From Lates calcarifer (lineage: Eukaryota > Chordata > Actinopteri > Centropomidae), in assembly GCF_001640805.2 (NCBI RefSeq), contig NC_066835.1, forward strand, positions 2,163,269-2,227,268: 64,000 nucleotides of DNA. Reading direction: 5' to 3'. Positions within the stretch are counted from its first letter, which is position 1; each line of letters starts with the position of its first letter. Positions 51,661 to 63,364 of this stretch are shown in pieces. The position numbers and the translations under genes are program-made. The notes under the pieces are model-generated. The model saw only the letters and a program-made list of their open reading frames with translations, was not told the DNA's origin and did not search any database.

Positions 51661-52068
51661 CTTACAATTCGTCACCCTCTTAAAATAATTGCCTAAGCCA
51701 TTTTTTTACAAAAAAAAAAATTTTTTTTTTTCCTAAATCATCTCCTCATGATGCTGGCCACCTCTGGTAAAATTGCCTACATCCTCAGTTAAACAGATCG
51801 TGCCATTCTACCCCTTTAGTATAATTGCCTATGTCAAGAATGTGACTTTTTTAGTTCTAATTTGCTTAAGTTATTTAATTCTCTCATGTTCCATGTTTGA
51901 CTGACCTTCTGGTTTGTATGTCAATAGGCATCTGGTGTTATAACTGTTTTGATTAAAATTGTTAGTAAATATCATATATTAAACAAGTGGTTCAGTTTTT
52001 TTTGTTTCCTGAAAAATCTGAAAAAAATGATTTAGGGAATTATTTTAAGAGGGTGATGAATTGTTACA
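51661..52068. mobile_element. Non-autonomous element with terminal inverted repeats of about 45 bp
   Basis: The left end contains TCACCCTCTTAAAATAATT, and the reverse complement of the right end contains the same word with matching flanks over roughly 45 bp and a few mismatches (left about 51662-51708, right about 52022-52067). The inside is AT-rich and has an A-run/T-run palindrome at about 51710-51731 and three copies of AATTGCCTA. No coding capacity is seen. A clear target-site duplication was not identified, so the superfamily is open. Confidence 0.7.
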
Positions 52069-52314
52069 TCAAGGGATTACAGTTAACTCCCACCATTACA
52101 TCCATTAATATGACTTTTTACTGCACTGTGTGATAGGCTCAGTCTCTATGTGGAAACATGTAGTGGATGCCTAAATGAAGTGCCTTTCACTCAGCATGCA
52201 ACTGTTTAACACAGGCGTGGCAGTGAGTGAAATGTTTTTCCAAGGGGCCTGAAAGGGGCATCCACCAGGTGGAGCTCTTGTATCCAAGAGTATTTGGCGT
52301 TAACAGGCTCATAT

Positions 52315-52316
<2 letters not shown>

Positions 52317-52348
<32 letters not shown>
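52317..52348 (+). repeat. Poly-T run of 32 bases
   Basis: An uninterrupted T homopolymer, possibly the reverse-strand poly-A tail of a retroposed sequence. No recognisable body lies beside it. Confidence 0.85.
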
Positions 52349-52349
<1 letters not shown>

Positions 52350-52664
52350 ATTTAAGATTTAGAATTAAATGAGAATTTATGGCAGAGCTCCTAATTTAAA
52401 AAAAACATTTGCACGCATTATGGTTGTACTACTTCTTACTAACTTACTTACCACCTTATTTGTGATACTGTGTTGTATCATTCAGCTTTTATTCTTGTAG
52501 CATGCAGATTATGTAAGTGCAGTAGACTCTGTACAATGGGTCATCTGACCTTAAACACTATTGACGATGTGGTAAGTTCTCAGCCAAATTACTTGTGTCA
52601 TACTGGCCTCATCTGTCTGTCTGTATTTCAGTTAACACAACCACAACACACAGCCATGCCTCTG

Positions 52665-52770
52665 TGAGGCTGCATCTAGGCACAGTGGTGCTTTGAGCTA
52701 AATACTCACATCAGCTAACATGCTCACAATGATACTGATGTTTAGCAGGTCTGTTGTTCACCATTTTAGT
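52665..52770 (+). repeat. Dispersed fish repeat, 5'-part fragment
   Basis: The text 'gtgctttgagctaaat..acatcagctaacatgctcacaatga' and 'gatgtttagcaggt' matches the 5' portion of a percomorph repeat. Its 3' portion occurs at 2074-2196 and 54012-54100. Confidence 0.6.
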
Positions 52771-54011
52771 TTAGCATGGTATGTTTATTTAAGCAAGTCA
52801 GTCAATTAAACTGGTTCTCCATCAACTGTGTGGGAGGATTTTCCACCTTTGGTCTTCAAAAACCTGCAGAAGTTTAGTCCTGTGCTCTCATACAGTCATT
52901 ATTTAAAACCTGCAGTCTTTTCAACAGCTCCAGTTTAATCATCAATAACAATTCTTAGTTCTTCACAGCTAATCAAAGCCTGCAGATGGTGCTGCTTTAC
53001 CATCATTTTCTGGTAGAAACTCATAGGATGGATTGTACATTCTTAGTACTAGAGACTCTGCAGTGCACAATTCTGCTATGTAATGTGAGGTTATCCAAAA
53101 AGAATATAGAGGAGCATCAGTGTATCAATGGAATGATGGAAAGTGACTAAATACATGTATTGAAGTTCAGTTTTAGGTATTAGTAGAAAGATTCTTTGTA
53201 AAAATTATTAGTAACATTAGTAAAAATTATAAGACATGGCTTCTGTCCCCACTTTAGTGTGAAATCCAACCAACAAAAGTGGAAACACACACACACACCA
53301 CTCATACATGGAGCAGATGTTTTATTGGTGTTAGAGTAAGAGTAAGTACCCACATAGAATGGTGCCATATAAGAAAAGCTATTTCAGTGGCAGACAGAGA
53401 AACAAACATCTAGTTACTTGTTACTGATATTAAATAAAACCCTGGCTTTGAAGAACAAACATACAGTTCTTACTATTAATAGTTATATTTTACTATTGAC
53501 CTTTGATATTGTTAGTTCCCTGGGATGGAAATACATTAACACACATAGAAAAAAAACCCAACACAATGCTGTCACAACACAACAATCTGCTTTGTAGTTA
53601 TTTTTGTATGCAATCATTACCTTGGCTTGAAGGTGATGCCAGAATAAAGAAAGCAGGGCAATAGGGGGATAATAGGGTAAATAATGCATTATTAATCTCT
53701 CATTACTCTCCTGAAGTTGTGATGACATAAAGGTATTGGTCATTATTTTGCTTCCACATTACTCTCTGATAATAATACCTCTCCTCATCTGTCACTAATA
53801 ACTTGTTCACAGATGGTGATTGTGCTGCTGCAGCATTTCCTCCACTGTGCAGCGCACAACACTCTGAACAGTTTTCTCTTAGGTAATGCTGCAGCAAAGC
53901 TAATATTTGACCTTTAAAATATGTCCATTTTGACAAAATAAAAAAATATGGCTCAGCTTATGTTGTCCATTGCACAATTTTGTTGACTCTTTATAGTTGT
54001 AATTTTCATGT

Positions 54012-54105
54012 GGTCTGTCTGTACCGAATTTCATAGAAATCCATCAAGCAGTTGATGAGATAGTCTAGACCAAATATGTGGTCTGACCGACCAGCACTTC
54101 CACCC
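54012..54105 (+). repeat. Dispersed fish repeat, 3'-part fragment
   Basis: The phrases 'gtctgtaccgaatttcat', 'aatccatcaagcagttgatgagat' and 'gtctagaccaaa' match the 3' part of the family also present at 2074-2196. Confidence 0.55.
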
Positions 54106-54150
54106 AGAGGGCAAAACAATAGATTACAGCCCAGCACTGGGCAGCTGTAT

Positions 54151-54189
54151 AGTAGTAGTAGTAGTAGTAATAGTAGTAGTAGTAGTAGT
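54151..54189 (+). repeat. TAG/AGT trinucleotide microsatellite
   Basis: About a dozen TAG units with one TAA interruption. Confidence 0.9.
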
Positions 54190-55640
54190 TGAAGTTTTAT
54201 TATCCTGGGTTTCAGAGAAGAGTCTAAATTCTATTGTAGAGGCACCGGGGGAAACATTCTGAGAGAAAACAGTTTGTACTTAGATTTAAAACCCCAAACT
54301 CCAGATTAGCAATGATTAGCTGCTCAGAGGCCTGACATTTGTAAAAGGGCTGTCGCCAGCCTGGTACTAACATGATTTCCATGGGCACAGGCTTTATGGG
54401 GGCAGAGCCAGCAAAGCGTGGTATTAGAGTGTCCTGAGGGATCTGCTTTGCTCCAGTGATTTCTCATTCACATGAGGGCCAGAGCCAGGCCACTTTGACA
54501 TTGGTTGGATCACTACGTCTGATGTGTTCCACTTCCAACTGCCTACATGGAGGTACTTACTCAGGCTTCACTGGTAAATTACACAGGACCATGTTGGCCC
54601 ACATAAGATAACTAAAGTCAAGTCTGCTCACTGAAAGCTGCTCCGTAGGTTTGATGAATGAATTTAGAAAGACAAGTTTGGGTGAGAGCTGGTTGTTGGT
54701 ATGGGAGTGTTACCCACCAAGCATGAAAAGTTTATTTGATCTCTTGAACCTCTCCTTCTCATTTTCTTCACTACAGTGAACTATTTGAATGAGAGGCTTC
54801 AAAGTACACCTCACCATCCTCTTATAAGAGATTTCTTGCTAATGCAGGTCTCAGAACATAATCCAAATTAACTTTTGGAAACAATCCCAAAGTACAAGGC
54901 TTTATTGGTAACAAGGTTAGTTGGACAGACTAGCTAACAAAACCAAGAAACAACAAACCGGTCTGAAATTGATATTCAGATACTTTTTTAGATACTTTTT
55001 TATTGTGTGTTTAGTTTATAATGAGATTATTATAGTTTAGAGTCTCGAACCTTATTTTCTGTGCCTACCAATAAAGGTGTGTCTAACCCTTTTCTCTGTC
55101 TCCCTGCAAAACCCCCTTTCTGTCTCTGGTCCTCACTCTCTCTCATTAGAGGACCTACTGAAGAATGATAAATCTGTGTGAAGCCTCATTAAAGTTTGCC
55201 CCCAGCCTGAGTCTCAGCCCCTGGGTTTTTTGGAGGGACACCATCTGTCCCACCTGGCTCATCATTAATCCCCATTTGACCTTTCATCTGTCCCTTCATG
55301 CTCAACCCCCATTTCATCCCACCCCCATCCCAACCATCATCAACCCCTCAACTTTACTTGTCATTCTTCTTAACTAACTTGCATACGTCTTTGTTAGTGA
55401 ATAAGTTAATGATTCAAGTTTATTAAAACTTGCTGGGACCTGTGAATGTGGCAGCAACACTAAAAAGCAGTCAGGTGGGATAAGGAATTCAGACAGGTTT
55501 CAACAAACCCATGGTTAGCTGAACTTGGCAGATTGCAAACTCTCTCAGTTGACAGGTTGGCTTCCAACCTTCACCAACCATACTTAGTACCATAGTTGGC
55601 CTATACATGCACAGTCATTAAGAGATTATTATGGGTATTT

Positions 55641-55994
55641 CCATCCATCCATTATATATACCGATTATCCGTTAAGGGTCACAGGGGTGCTGGAGCCTAT
55701 CCCAGCTGACACTGGGTGAGAGGCAGGGTACACCCTGTACAGATCACCAGTCCATCACAGGGCTGACATATAGACAAACCATTCACACTCACATTCACAC
55801 CTACAGATAATTTAGTCACCAACTAACCTGCATGTCTTTGGACAGTGGGAGGAAGCAGGAGAACATGGAGAAAACCCACACAGGCACAGGGAGAACATGC
55901 AAACTCCACACAGAAAATCCCCAGGTGATCCAGGGCTTCAACCCAGAACCCTCTTGCTGTGAGGCTACAGTGCTAACCACTGCACCACTGCCCT
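55641..55994 (-). repeat. Dispersed teleost repeat, long copy
   Basis: Read on the minus strand this is the same family as 43288-43488, but more complete. It begins near a GTGGTGCAGTGGTTAGCACT-like phrase, runs through the 'catgttctccc', 'ggtttt', 'tggtgactaaatta' and 'gatggactggtgatctgtac' blocks, and ends in GGATGGATGG. It is one of the most common anonymous repeats of spiny-rayed fish. The superfamily is not assigned here. Confidence 0.8.
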
Positions 55995-56174
55995 AAGGGC
56001 ATTTTAGGTGCACCAAAATCTCCAAATAAAGGGGTTTAGTTCAAATGATAGATGACAGAGATTATAATAATAAAGGAGAATTATCCTTTAGGTGCAGACT
56101 GATTTCCCCTGCTGCTGACACCCCCAGCCTATCTACCCAAACTGTGGTCAATAAATAAACTACTTGAGAGTCTA

Positions 56175-56952
56175 TGTATGTTTTGTTTTCAAAACTTTAT
56201 TGGTCTATAACGGGGGCTGTGTGACTAAAAATAAACCAAATACAAAAGTATAACAAAGGAAACAAATGCAATGTTATTCCCAGCCTCAATGCACACTATA
56301 ATTTATCACAGTGAGAGCAACTTTTAGAAGCTTCTACCTCTGTCCCATCTTTTAAATACTGCACATTTCCTTTTAAGGTTGACTGCAATGATTATTTCAC
56401 CATGACTGTTTGAAGGAATTGACTAAAGCACCAGATTCCTACTGTTATAATCAGATATAGGCCGATCTCTGATGATTTCTCTAAGCTTTTTTGAAAGTCA
56501 CATTTGCCACCTCTGCCACTTCACATCAAACACTGATTCTCCAACAGTAAACATACACACATTTTAATTCGTCCTCAAGGAAATACAAGAAGGAACAGTC
56601 TTAAAACAGGAACAGTGTTCTATAAGAAAATAAGAAACAGAGCAGAGTTACTGTACATTGCCGAACTTTCTTCGTGTCACAAACAGATACTGAACTGGTT
56701 TGTTATCAGGAAACAATGGCAATCTATCACTGTGACCTCGTAACTTCAACAAAGCAGTGACATTATTGATCTGTACAAAAATGTTAGTGATTAAAAACTG
56801 TGAGGGCAGAGTGAACATTTGGGGAAAAGCTCATCAGCAGTGCTAAAATGGAGAAAAACAGTTAAGAACAAAGTTGTGGTCTTTCTACAGTGAGAGCTGA
56901 CATATTGTCATTTGTGGTCAGGCTCAGCATCTACCAGAGAAATAAACCGCGT
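56175..56952 (-). terminator. MANEAL: MANEAL 3'UTR with polyadenylation signal
   Basis: On the minus strand the stop codon at 56955-56953 is followed by about 750 bp of non-coding sequence. A canonical AATAAA lies at 56201-56196 (TTTATT on the plus strand), so cleavage is expected near 56180. No recognisable repeat lies inside. Confidence 0.6.
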
Positions 56953-57589
56953 TTACATCAGCCATTTGTCCTTCTCCTTGTTGAAGTTCTCGGCCCACTG
57001 ACGTGTGAGCTCCAAGTAGTGGTCAGGCTGGTTGGGTTGGTAGTCTAGGTACAAACGGGTCACTGTTTTCTTGGGTACAGCCTTCTCTATCTGCGTTCCT
57101 TCGTGCCACTGATTAAAGGAAGTAACGGTGACAATTTCCGGTCTGACAGACAGAGCTGCCTGCAGGGATGTCTCATAGTAACGTCCATTCACCCGGTTCC
57201 TGGTGTTGTGGTTGTTCCACGGTCGAACGGCTGTGTCTACGTACCCTGGGCCGACGCTGGGGATGAACAGCAGATTGTTTGCGTCACAGAAGGCCTTGAT
57301 GGCTTTCCAGTTCTGGTGGGACGAGCCAAAGGAGAAGCCGTTGGAGGCGAAGTAGGTGTACATGCCATCAAAGCCGCTGGCTAGGATGTCATGTTTGTGG
57401 CGCTCTTCTACGATGAGGGCGACGAAAATGCCATCGTAAGGCGTGCCTCTGATGCTATGGGAGCCTTTGGCTGTCAGGAGCTCTGCCCACGACTCAGGTG
57501 GTGTCAGGTAGGAATCGTAGACATAAAAAAGAGGCAGGACTCGCCCTGTGCTGGATCTGAATCTGTAGAAGGCGCCGTGTTTGCCATAC
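56953..57589 (-). CDS. MANEAL: MANEAL last coding exon: GH99 endo-alpha-1,2-mannosidase-like, C-terminal half
   Basis: The exon begins after a tttctcag acceptor by completing a Lys codon, then reads YGKHGAFYRF. It covers the C-terminal half of the GH99 barrel with recognisable blocks FYVYDSYLTPPESW, SGFDGMYTYFASNGFSFGSS, FIPSVGPGYVDTAVRPWN and HEGTQIEKAVPKK, ending in KWLM. The C-terminus and the RLYLDY block fit MANEAL better than MANEA, and proximity to SF3A3 agrees. GH99 enzymes trim glucosylated mannose from N-glycans in the Golgi; the role of MANEAL itself is less clear. The motif here is SFNQWHEGTQIE: the first of the two conserved carboxylates (Asn-Glu-Trp in MANEA) is Gln, codon CAG at 57111-57109. 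The second, His-Glu-Gly, is kept at 57102-57100. This predicts a weak or inactive hydrolase, if real. Confidence 0.93.
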
Positions 57590-59381
57590 CTGAGAAAAAT
57601 AAGAGAAAAAGCAGAGAATTTCAAGTCGTTATAATATGCTAGAAAAAGCATTTTAAAGCTATTTTATATAGGTTACAGTGTGCATTGCTGCATGGCACAC
57701 TGTCTTCTTTTTACATTACCATCAAATTTTACATATAGGGGCTTTAATCTACAATTGTCAGACTAAGATTTGGTTACAACAATGATTGGTGGCTTGCTTT
57801 GCTTTCTTGTTTGCTGCTACAGAGCTCTTTTACTTTTCCAGTAGCACTAGGAGTTGCCAAAGTCAGTTTCAAATTGTTCAAATCCTAAGGGGCTCAAAGG
57901 AGGGGGAACTGTGATCAGGTAACTGAAGAGACAGAACCGATGACTAATTTGAAGGTGCAAATAAAAATTATCCTAGGTAAAAATTGTTTCATAGTTTAAC
58001 ACATCAATTGATTTTTCACATACTACAGAAGTAGGAACAGTGTTGTCATGAACGGATAAACAGTACGACAGTGTGAGGTAGTGATAAATAAATAGGCTGT
58101 TAGAAATGTGATTAGTTAAAAATGAGAATATCCTATCAGCATAGGGCATTGCCTTAAAGCTGCATTTCTCCTCTTTTTCTTTACTGAACATCACATAACA
58201 TCACATGTTGCCTTCATAGACATGGAGTGGACACAGAGCAGCATTAGCATTCATTTGGATTTGTGTTTCTGATAACATGACAAATATATTCACTATTTGT
58301 TTTAGCTCTGTTTTGGTCTCCATCAACTTTCTTTGCATACTGTTCAGTTCTGTGCACGTACAGTGGTACATGCACAGCTGGAATCAAGGTTTAATGGGTT
58401 GGAGGAATGAAACAATAAATATGCTACAACACTGTAGAGCTGAGGGGAACTACAAAGATGAGTGATAATTATCTGTGAGTTTGCCACTTCGAGCCACATC
58501 TTTCACATTAGACAGACATATGAATCATTGTTCATATTAACATATTGATTAGAGCAGCTTTAAGTCTGATGCACTTTGAACAGATAATAACTGCAATACA
58601 ATAGTATAGTAGGCATAGTGATGGCAGCATCAGCCAGGCTAGAGATCTATAGAGACTACCAATCTTATCAGTGGTCTTAATTAATGGTTTGTACCTTCTA
58701 ACTATTTTCTATTTCACAGGTTGAGTTGGTGTCAGACATTCAGAAAGTATTTTGTTCATGCTTTACTTAAACTATTATATCCTTTTATGTCTCTCCAATT
58801 TTTGTTTCATTTTATAAATGGTGAGCACAGTGGGTTTCTGAAAATACTGGCGGCAATGTAAAGCCCAGAAATCAGAACTCAAGGCACGCTAGCCTGGTCT
58901 TTGATTTTACCCCTGTCCAGTATCATTACAAACATGGCATCACTTTATTCCTGTTCCTAGTCACATTGTGTTTTTTCACACCACTACTGAATATCCTCTT
59001 AGATGAAATGTTGTATGATTAACCTTATAGCCTTTCTCCGTCTCTCTCTTATAAAGCTAACATATTTTATACATCACTTGAGTTGCAGGGAAAACTGGAT
59101 ATCATCAAATTTTATGAGATAGACAAAGAGACAGGTTCCCTTTGACACACTTTCAGGCTGGTTGAAATCAGGGCAAAAGCAACCCACTGATCCATTACAG
59201 CAAGATCACAAGAGAGACATCTATATTTAACTACCTGCTCCTCATCTTCCATTATCAGGCTTCATGTTTCACCACACCACTACACTTCTAATGTCACTGA
59301 TATGGAAGGCAGAGCTTGACCCTTGAATGAAAGGAAATAAATACACAAAGAGGAAAATGGATGCGCAGGAAAACAGCTTAC
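57590..59381 (-). other. MANEAL: MANEAL intron between the last two coding exons
   Basis: This 1.8 kb GT-AG intron contains a dispersed element with AGCTGC ends and TTAA borders (58154-58563). No other feature was recognised. Confidence 0.75.
58154..58563. mobile_element. MITE-like element bounded by TTAA
   Basis: The left end reads TTAAAGCTGC and the right end GCAGCTTTAA, a perfect inverted pair. If the outer TTAA is a target duplication, it would fit a piggyBac-type element with AGCTGC ends; otherwise TTAA is part of the inverted repeat. The interior has no coding capacity. A related, left-truncated copy with the same right end lies at 62905-63364. Confidence 0.6.
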
Positions 59382-59458
59382 TTGTCAGTAATGTATTTGA
59401 TGTTGTCATGCATGCTCTGGTCCGTCCGTCCTTTGTATGGCTGTATGTGAAAAGCCAC
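59382..59458 (-). CDS. MANEAL: MANEAL penultimate coding exon
   Basis: On the minus strand, gcacag precedes base 59458 and an AA|GTAAG donor follows base 59382. The 77 bp encode VAFHIQPYKGRTDQSMHDNI then KYITD, and end two bases into the Lys codon that the last exon completes. This corresponds to the VTFHIEPY...DNIKYIIDK segment of human MANEA, within the GH99 barrel. The phases of both exons agree. The preceding exons, encoding the Golgi membrane anchor and the N-terminal half of the catalytic domain, were not found up to base 64000 and presumably lie to the right. Confidence 0.92.
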
Positions 59459-61770
59459 CTGTGCAAAAATACATTTGAACATGGATATTAACTAAAAGAC
59501 TATAAAAGTACAACATGAACAGGCCTACACAAAATAAGAGGTTATGCATTGGATTTCACACTGAACATTCAACACTCATTAGTGTGCGATTTGTTTTGAT
59601 GGACAGCCAGTATGAAAGCAACATTTAATTAGTGGTCTGTGAACCTTGCTAATTATTCAGCCACTCTGTCTGTGAATCAGTGGTGATTCAAGTGTCATTT
59701 TGTGCCTACTCTAGAGGTAGTTATTCCACAGTGGGAGCATGCTTTTGTGTGAATACTCAAATATCAAACTGCTCTACATTGTGACAGCACCATTTTAATG
59801 TTAAGTACCAACCCAAGCAAGTCTACTGTTTTAGGTTTTAATGAGGAACTTTTTATTCAGTGTTTTCTTATGTACCCACTCCATGGACCATTGAGGTTTT
59901 TCCAAGAGCTACCTTTAAAATGACTCTCTAGAACAATTCAAGGTGTCCATCAGCTGACACCTTAAATTATGCATAATTCTTAATGGTAGTCTAAGTTTGG
60001 TTTGTGACCATGGCTTGTTTAGAGATTCTATGCATAGACTGTCTTGTAATGTGGTGTCACTGAAAAAAGCAATAGGCCTGACAGCATTTTGATGGTCATG
60101 ACAAAGACAGAAGACGAACAATGTTCTAACTACAAGTGGAATTTATGGGTGAAATGTTAATCATGTCCATATATACAATAAAGGAACAATTGGGATCTAG
60201 ATAGATAGCAATGTGCAGGTACTTATGTATTCTTTTGTGAGGATAATTGTTGCTCTGCACCTGCAAAGATTTTACTGGAAATACATGCACCTCTTGATGA
60301 CTGACAGATGAAATGTTTGACTCACATTGTACAACACCGCTGCAGTGGTATTCTATGCAAATTACTAACAGAGTACCTACAATGAAAAGTGGAACACATT
60401 TTTCTTGCTTTTCAGTGGTGAATACACCAGGACTGACTCATTTGGCCCTTTATTAGAAACTGCTGCTTCTTTTAATAGATCTGTGCTAATACATGATTAT
60501 GGCTGCGTTTCAACCATTAGAACCTATGTCAATATGATGAAACACTGCAGAGCATGACTTCAGATTTAACTGTTTTCTTAGGATGTCTGCTGGGCTGGTG
60601 GTTAAGATACATACCATATGACTGGAATGTTGGCTTTTGTTGCATGTTTTATTTCTCTCTCTCTCTTTCTCCCTGTAGTTCCTGTCTGTATCACTACTAT
60701 TACTATTGTGTTGATACTTATTTTTTACAAGAGCTGAACAAAAATCTATCAACTCATATCCATGTTGACAGTTGCATAAATGAGAAGTTTTTCAAGACAT
60801 TTAACAAACATTGAATCAATTTCTATCATTTCCATCTCAGAAAACATCTCTCCAAAAGCCTTTTTAGTCTTTAGAAGCCTTCACTGTTCACTGTGCAGTT
60901 TTCTTTTGCTACCCTTTGTAGTTGGTACCCCATGCTTGTACACATGTCCTCATGCTAGAGTTGTTCTATCATTGCTCTACAGCACTGCTAATGGTCAGAA
61001 CTCCACAGAGTCCCTTTAAGTTTGCAAAAAAATAATCACATTTTGCAAGTGCCATATTATTTTAAATTTTGGACTGAGTGTGCCCAGATTCTTGCATGGA
61101 CACTCAGGCACAAACAGGCTGTGTCCTTTTCCTCTGGTATAAAGATAGAAAGAGACAGAGGAGCAGACAGAGCCTAAGTTTAGCCTGCAGGATTCGGAGG
61201 ATTTCTGGAGAACGGAGGTGAGAGAGAGGAGGAGGAAGAGCAGGGAACAAGCGAAGCAGATAATCACCATCCCCACAGGCATGTCTCATATTGTTACCTC
61301 ATCTGTCAACACATTCAGATGACATGGGATGGCATCTATTCCACTGACCCAGAGTGTCTCAGAAATCCCTTTTTAGCTGCCTCTCAGTAGTAATAAAAAA
61401 TTAAAAGAATATCTGCAGAGACTTTTTTAGATTTATGTGATCCAGAGGGAATTGTAGTTTATATGCATGAGAGAGTTTTTAGTGGAATCTAATTAAAACA
61501 TGAAAATTATTAACACTAGAGGTATGAAAAAAATATCACAGAGAACAGCATCTTCTGTTCTATAGCAGCTGCTGAGACTTGAGTGATGGATGCCTCCTGC
61601 CATCCAGGAAAAACTATAGAATGCTTGTTTACTTCAGTGACAAAGGGGAAAAAGGTCTACTGCAGCACAGTGGCAAACAGTGAAGCATTGACAGAGCTGT
61701 CGAGCCACAAACACTGAATGCTCGACGCCCACTCCATCTTTCAAAGGAGGCTGCAAGGTCTTCATAAACA

Positions 61771-61784
61771 GTTTCCATGGCAAC
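61771..61784. promoter_or_regulatory. RFX X-box-type palindrome GTTTCCATGGCAAC
   Basis: The 14 bases fit the RFX family consensus of two inverted half-sites around an AT centre. They sit in a CpG-containing, unique-looking block in a MANEAL intron. This is a binding-site prediction from sequence only. Confidence 0.5.
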
Positions 61785-62904
61785 GTGGCAGTGTTTGGTG
61801 CCTGTGCTCAGGCTTGTCAGCCGTCTCGACTGGTTGGAAATCATGAAAGGCCAGTAAGGTAAGATGCTGTTCAATCTGTTCCTGTTTGGCTGAGTAAGCC
61901 AGAGATGGATGCGGATGAAAAGTGCTTTTGTTTGCTCAGATTCCCCCCATGTTGTGTGATGCCGACAGACTCTCATATTTACATTCCGGGCCTCAGGTGT
62001 ATAGATGCTGCCACAACAAACAAGCCTCCTGAACAATTTTAACCAATGTTTGGCTTCTCTTCAGATGATGAAAAACACTAACCTGAAGCCATGTTATATC
62101 ATCACATTGGTGTATGCTACATTAATTCAGCTAATTATGTAAACTGAGATGATAAATTCAAAAGTGCAGATGCAAAATACCATCACAAAATAATGCAGCT
62201 TTGCTTCTTGAGGACTAAAATAATATTAACCTGAAATCACTGGAAATCCTACAGTGTGACCTGAGTTACTTGCACACTACACATCCATATTTAATTTCCA
62301 TCTAGTCTGTGATTTTTAGATCAAAAGAAGCCAAAGAATCAACACAGACACAAAGTGTAATGTTAGCAAAATCAGGTGCAGGATTATGCTTTCCTTGTGT
62401 AGCGTCTCTGCATTTCTATAGCACAGATGCTACAAAAGAAAAAGAATATTTCTGTCTATCTTTTATTCTGTGAAAGATTTCTGATTACTAGAAAATGTCA
62501 GTGGGACAGTGTGTTCACTATAATGTGGCAGTTTCTCATAACATCCAGAGTTATCATACGCTGCCTTTCAGCCTCCTACACACTTTTAAATATCAACTGT
62601 AGTGGGGGTGTGAGGGGGAGGCTAGGCTAGCTGAGTAGCATTCTCAGTTGGCTCACTAAAATTATGGAGAGTGTCATGGACTGCCATTTGGAGCACAGAC
62701 ATTTTGGGGTCACTGCCATGTCCAGGTAATGTAGGATTGATGGTAGAGATAGACAGCAGTGGGACAACTCAAGATAGTTGTCATATGAGACTGTGTGAGG
62801 CATGTGAACAGATTAAAGTTAAATTTAATCCAATGTAATATGAATGCATATGAATTCTTCATAGACAATGTATATGAGAGAGAACAAAAGAACTGATTAA
62901 TACA

Positions 62905-63364
62905 AGAGCTGACATTTGTGTTTCTGATCACCTCATGACTGTAAGTCCAATATTCACTCTCCCTTTAGCTCTGTTTTGGGCTCCACCAACACCTGAGAGA
63001 AATATCTAGCTCTTCAACAGCTAAATGTTCTGCTGTGTTCATCAGCTAGTCGCTAACTTTGTCTGTCTGTTGTTTGGTGCTGTGCAGACAGTATACAGTG
63101 GGTTTATAAGAGCTTTTGTGCTAAAAAAAAGCTGCTGGTTGTTCCTGGAGACAAGGTTGATGTGTGTGTTGAGACTGAACCAAACAGTAAGGTTGCAGGC
63201 TGTAAAACCAATGAACAAAAAGCAGTTAAAAAGCTCTGCAGAGCTGAGGGGAACTGTAGAGTGATAATTCTCTGTGGGTTTGACACTTCAAAATACACCT
63301 CTCACATTGCACGTAGTCATTTCACCCACTGTTCACATAAAATTTTTGATTAGTGCAGCTTTAA
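62905..63364 (+). mobile_element. Second copy of the TTAA-bounded dispersed element, left end missing
   Basis: It shares with 58154-58563 the phrases TTTGTGTTTCTGAT, TTTAGCTCTGTTTTGG, GAGCTGAGGGGAACT and the right end GCAGCTTTAA. The left TTAAAGCTGC end was not found. Its interior differs enough to show both copies are old. Confidence 0.65.

Larger units (their letters stand above)
48216..56174. other. Intergenic spacer between convergent SF3A3 and MANEAL
   Basis: About 8 kb separate the two 3' ends. No gene was recognised: open frames are below 100 codons and lack convincing splice pairing. In human the SF3A3-MANEAL interval holds other genes such as INPP5B and MTF1; I see no trace of them here. 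The spacer instead holds a LINE coding relic (49395-49665), a long-TIR element (51661-52068), a 32-base T run, fragments of a dispersed repeat (52665-52770, 54012-54100), a TAG microsatellite and a large copy of another fish repeat (55641-55994). Confidence 0.65.

Noticed and set aside
48216..56174. Possible FHL3, INPP5B or MTF1 exons expected from human gene order
   Set aside because: No LIM, phosphatase or zinc-finger exon was recognised in this spacer.
61629..62036. 135-codon minus-strand open frame, considered as a possible upstream MANEAL exon
   Set aside because: The translation does not resemble any GH99 segment or a Golgi anchor, and no matching donor in the needed phase is present.
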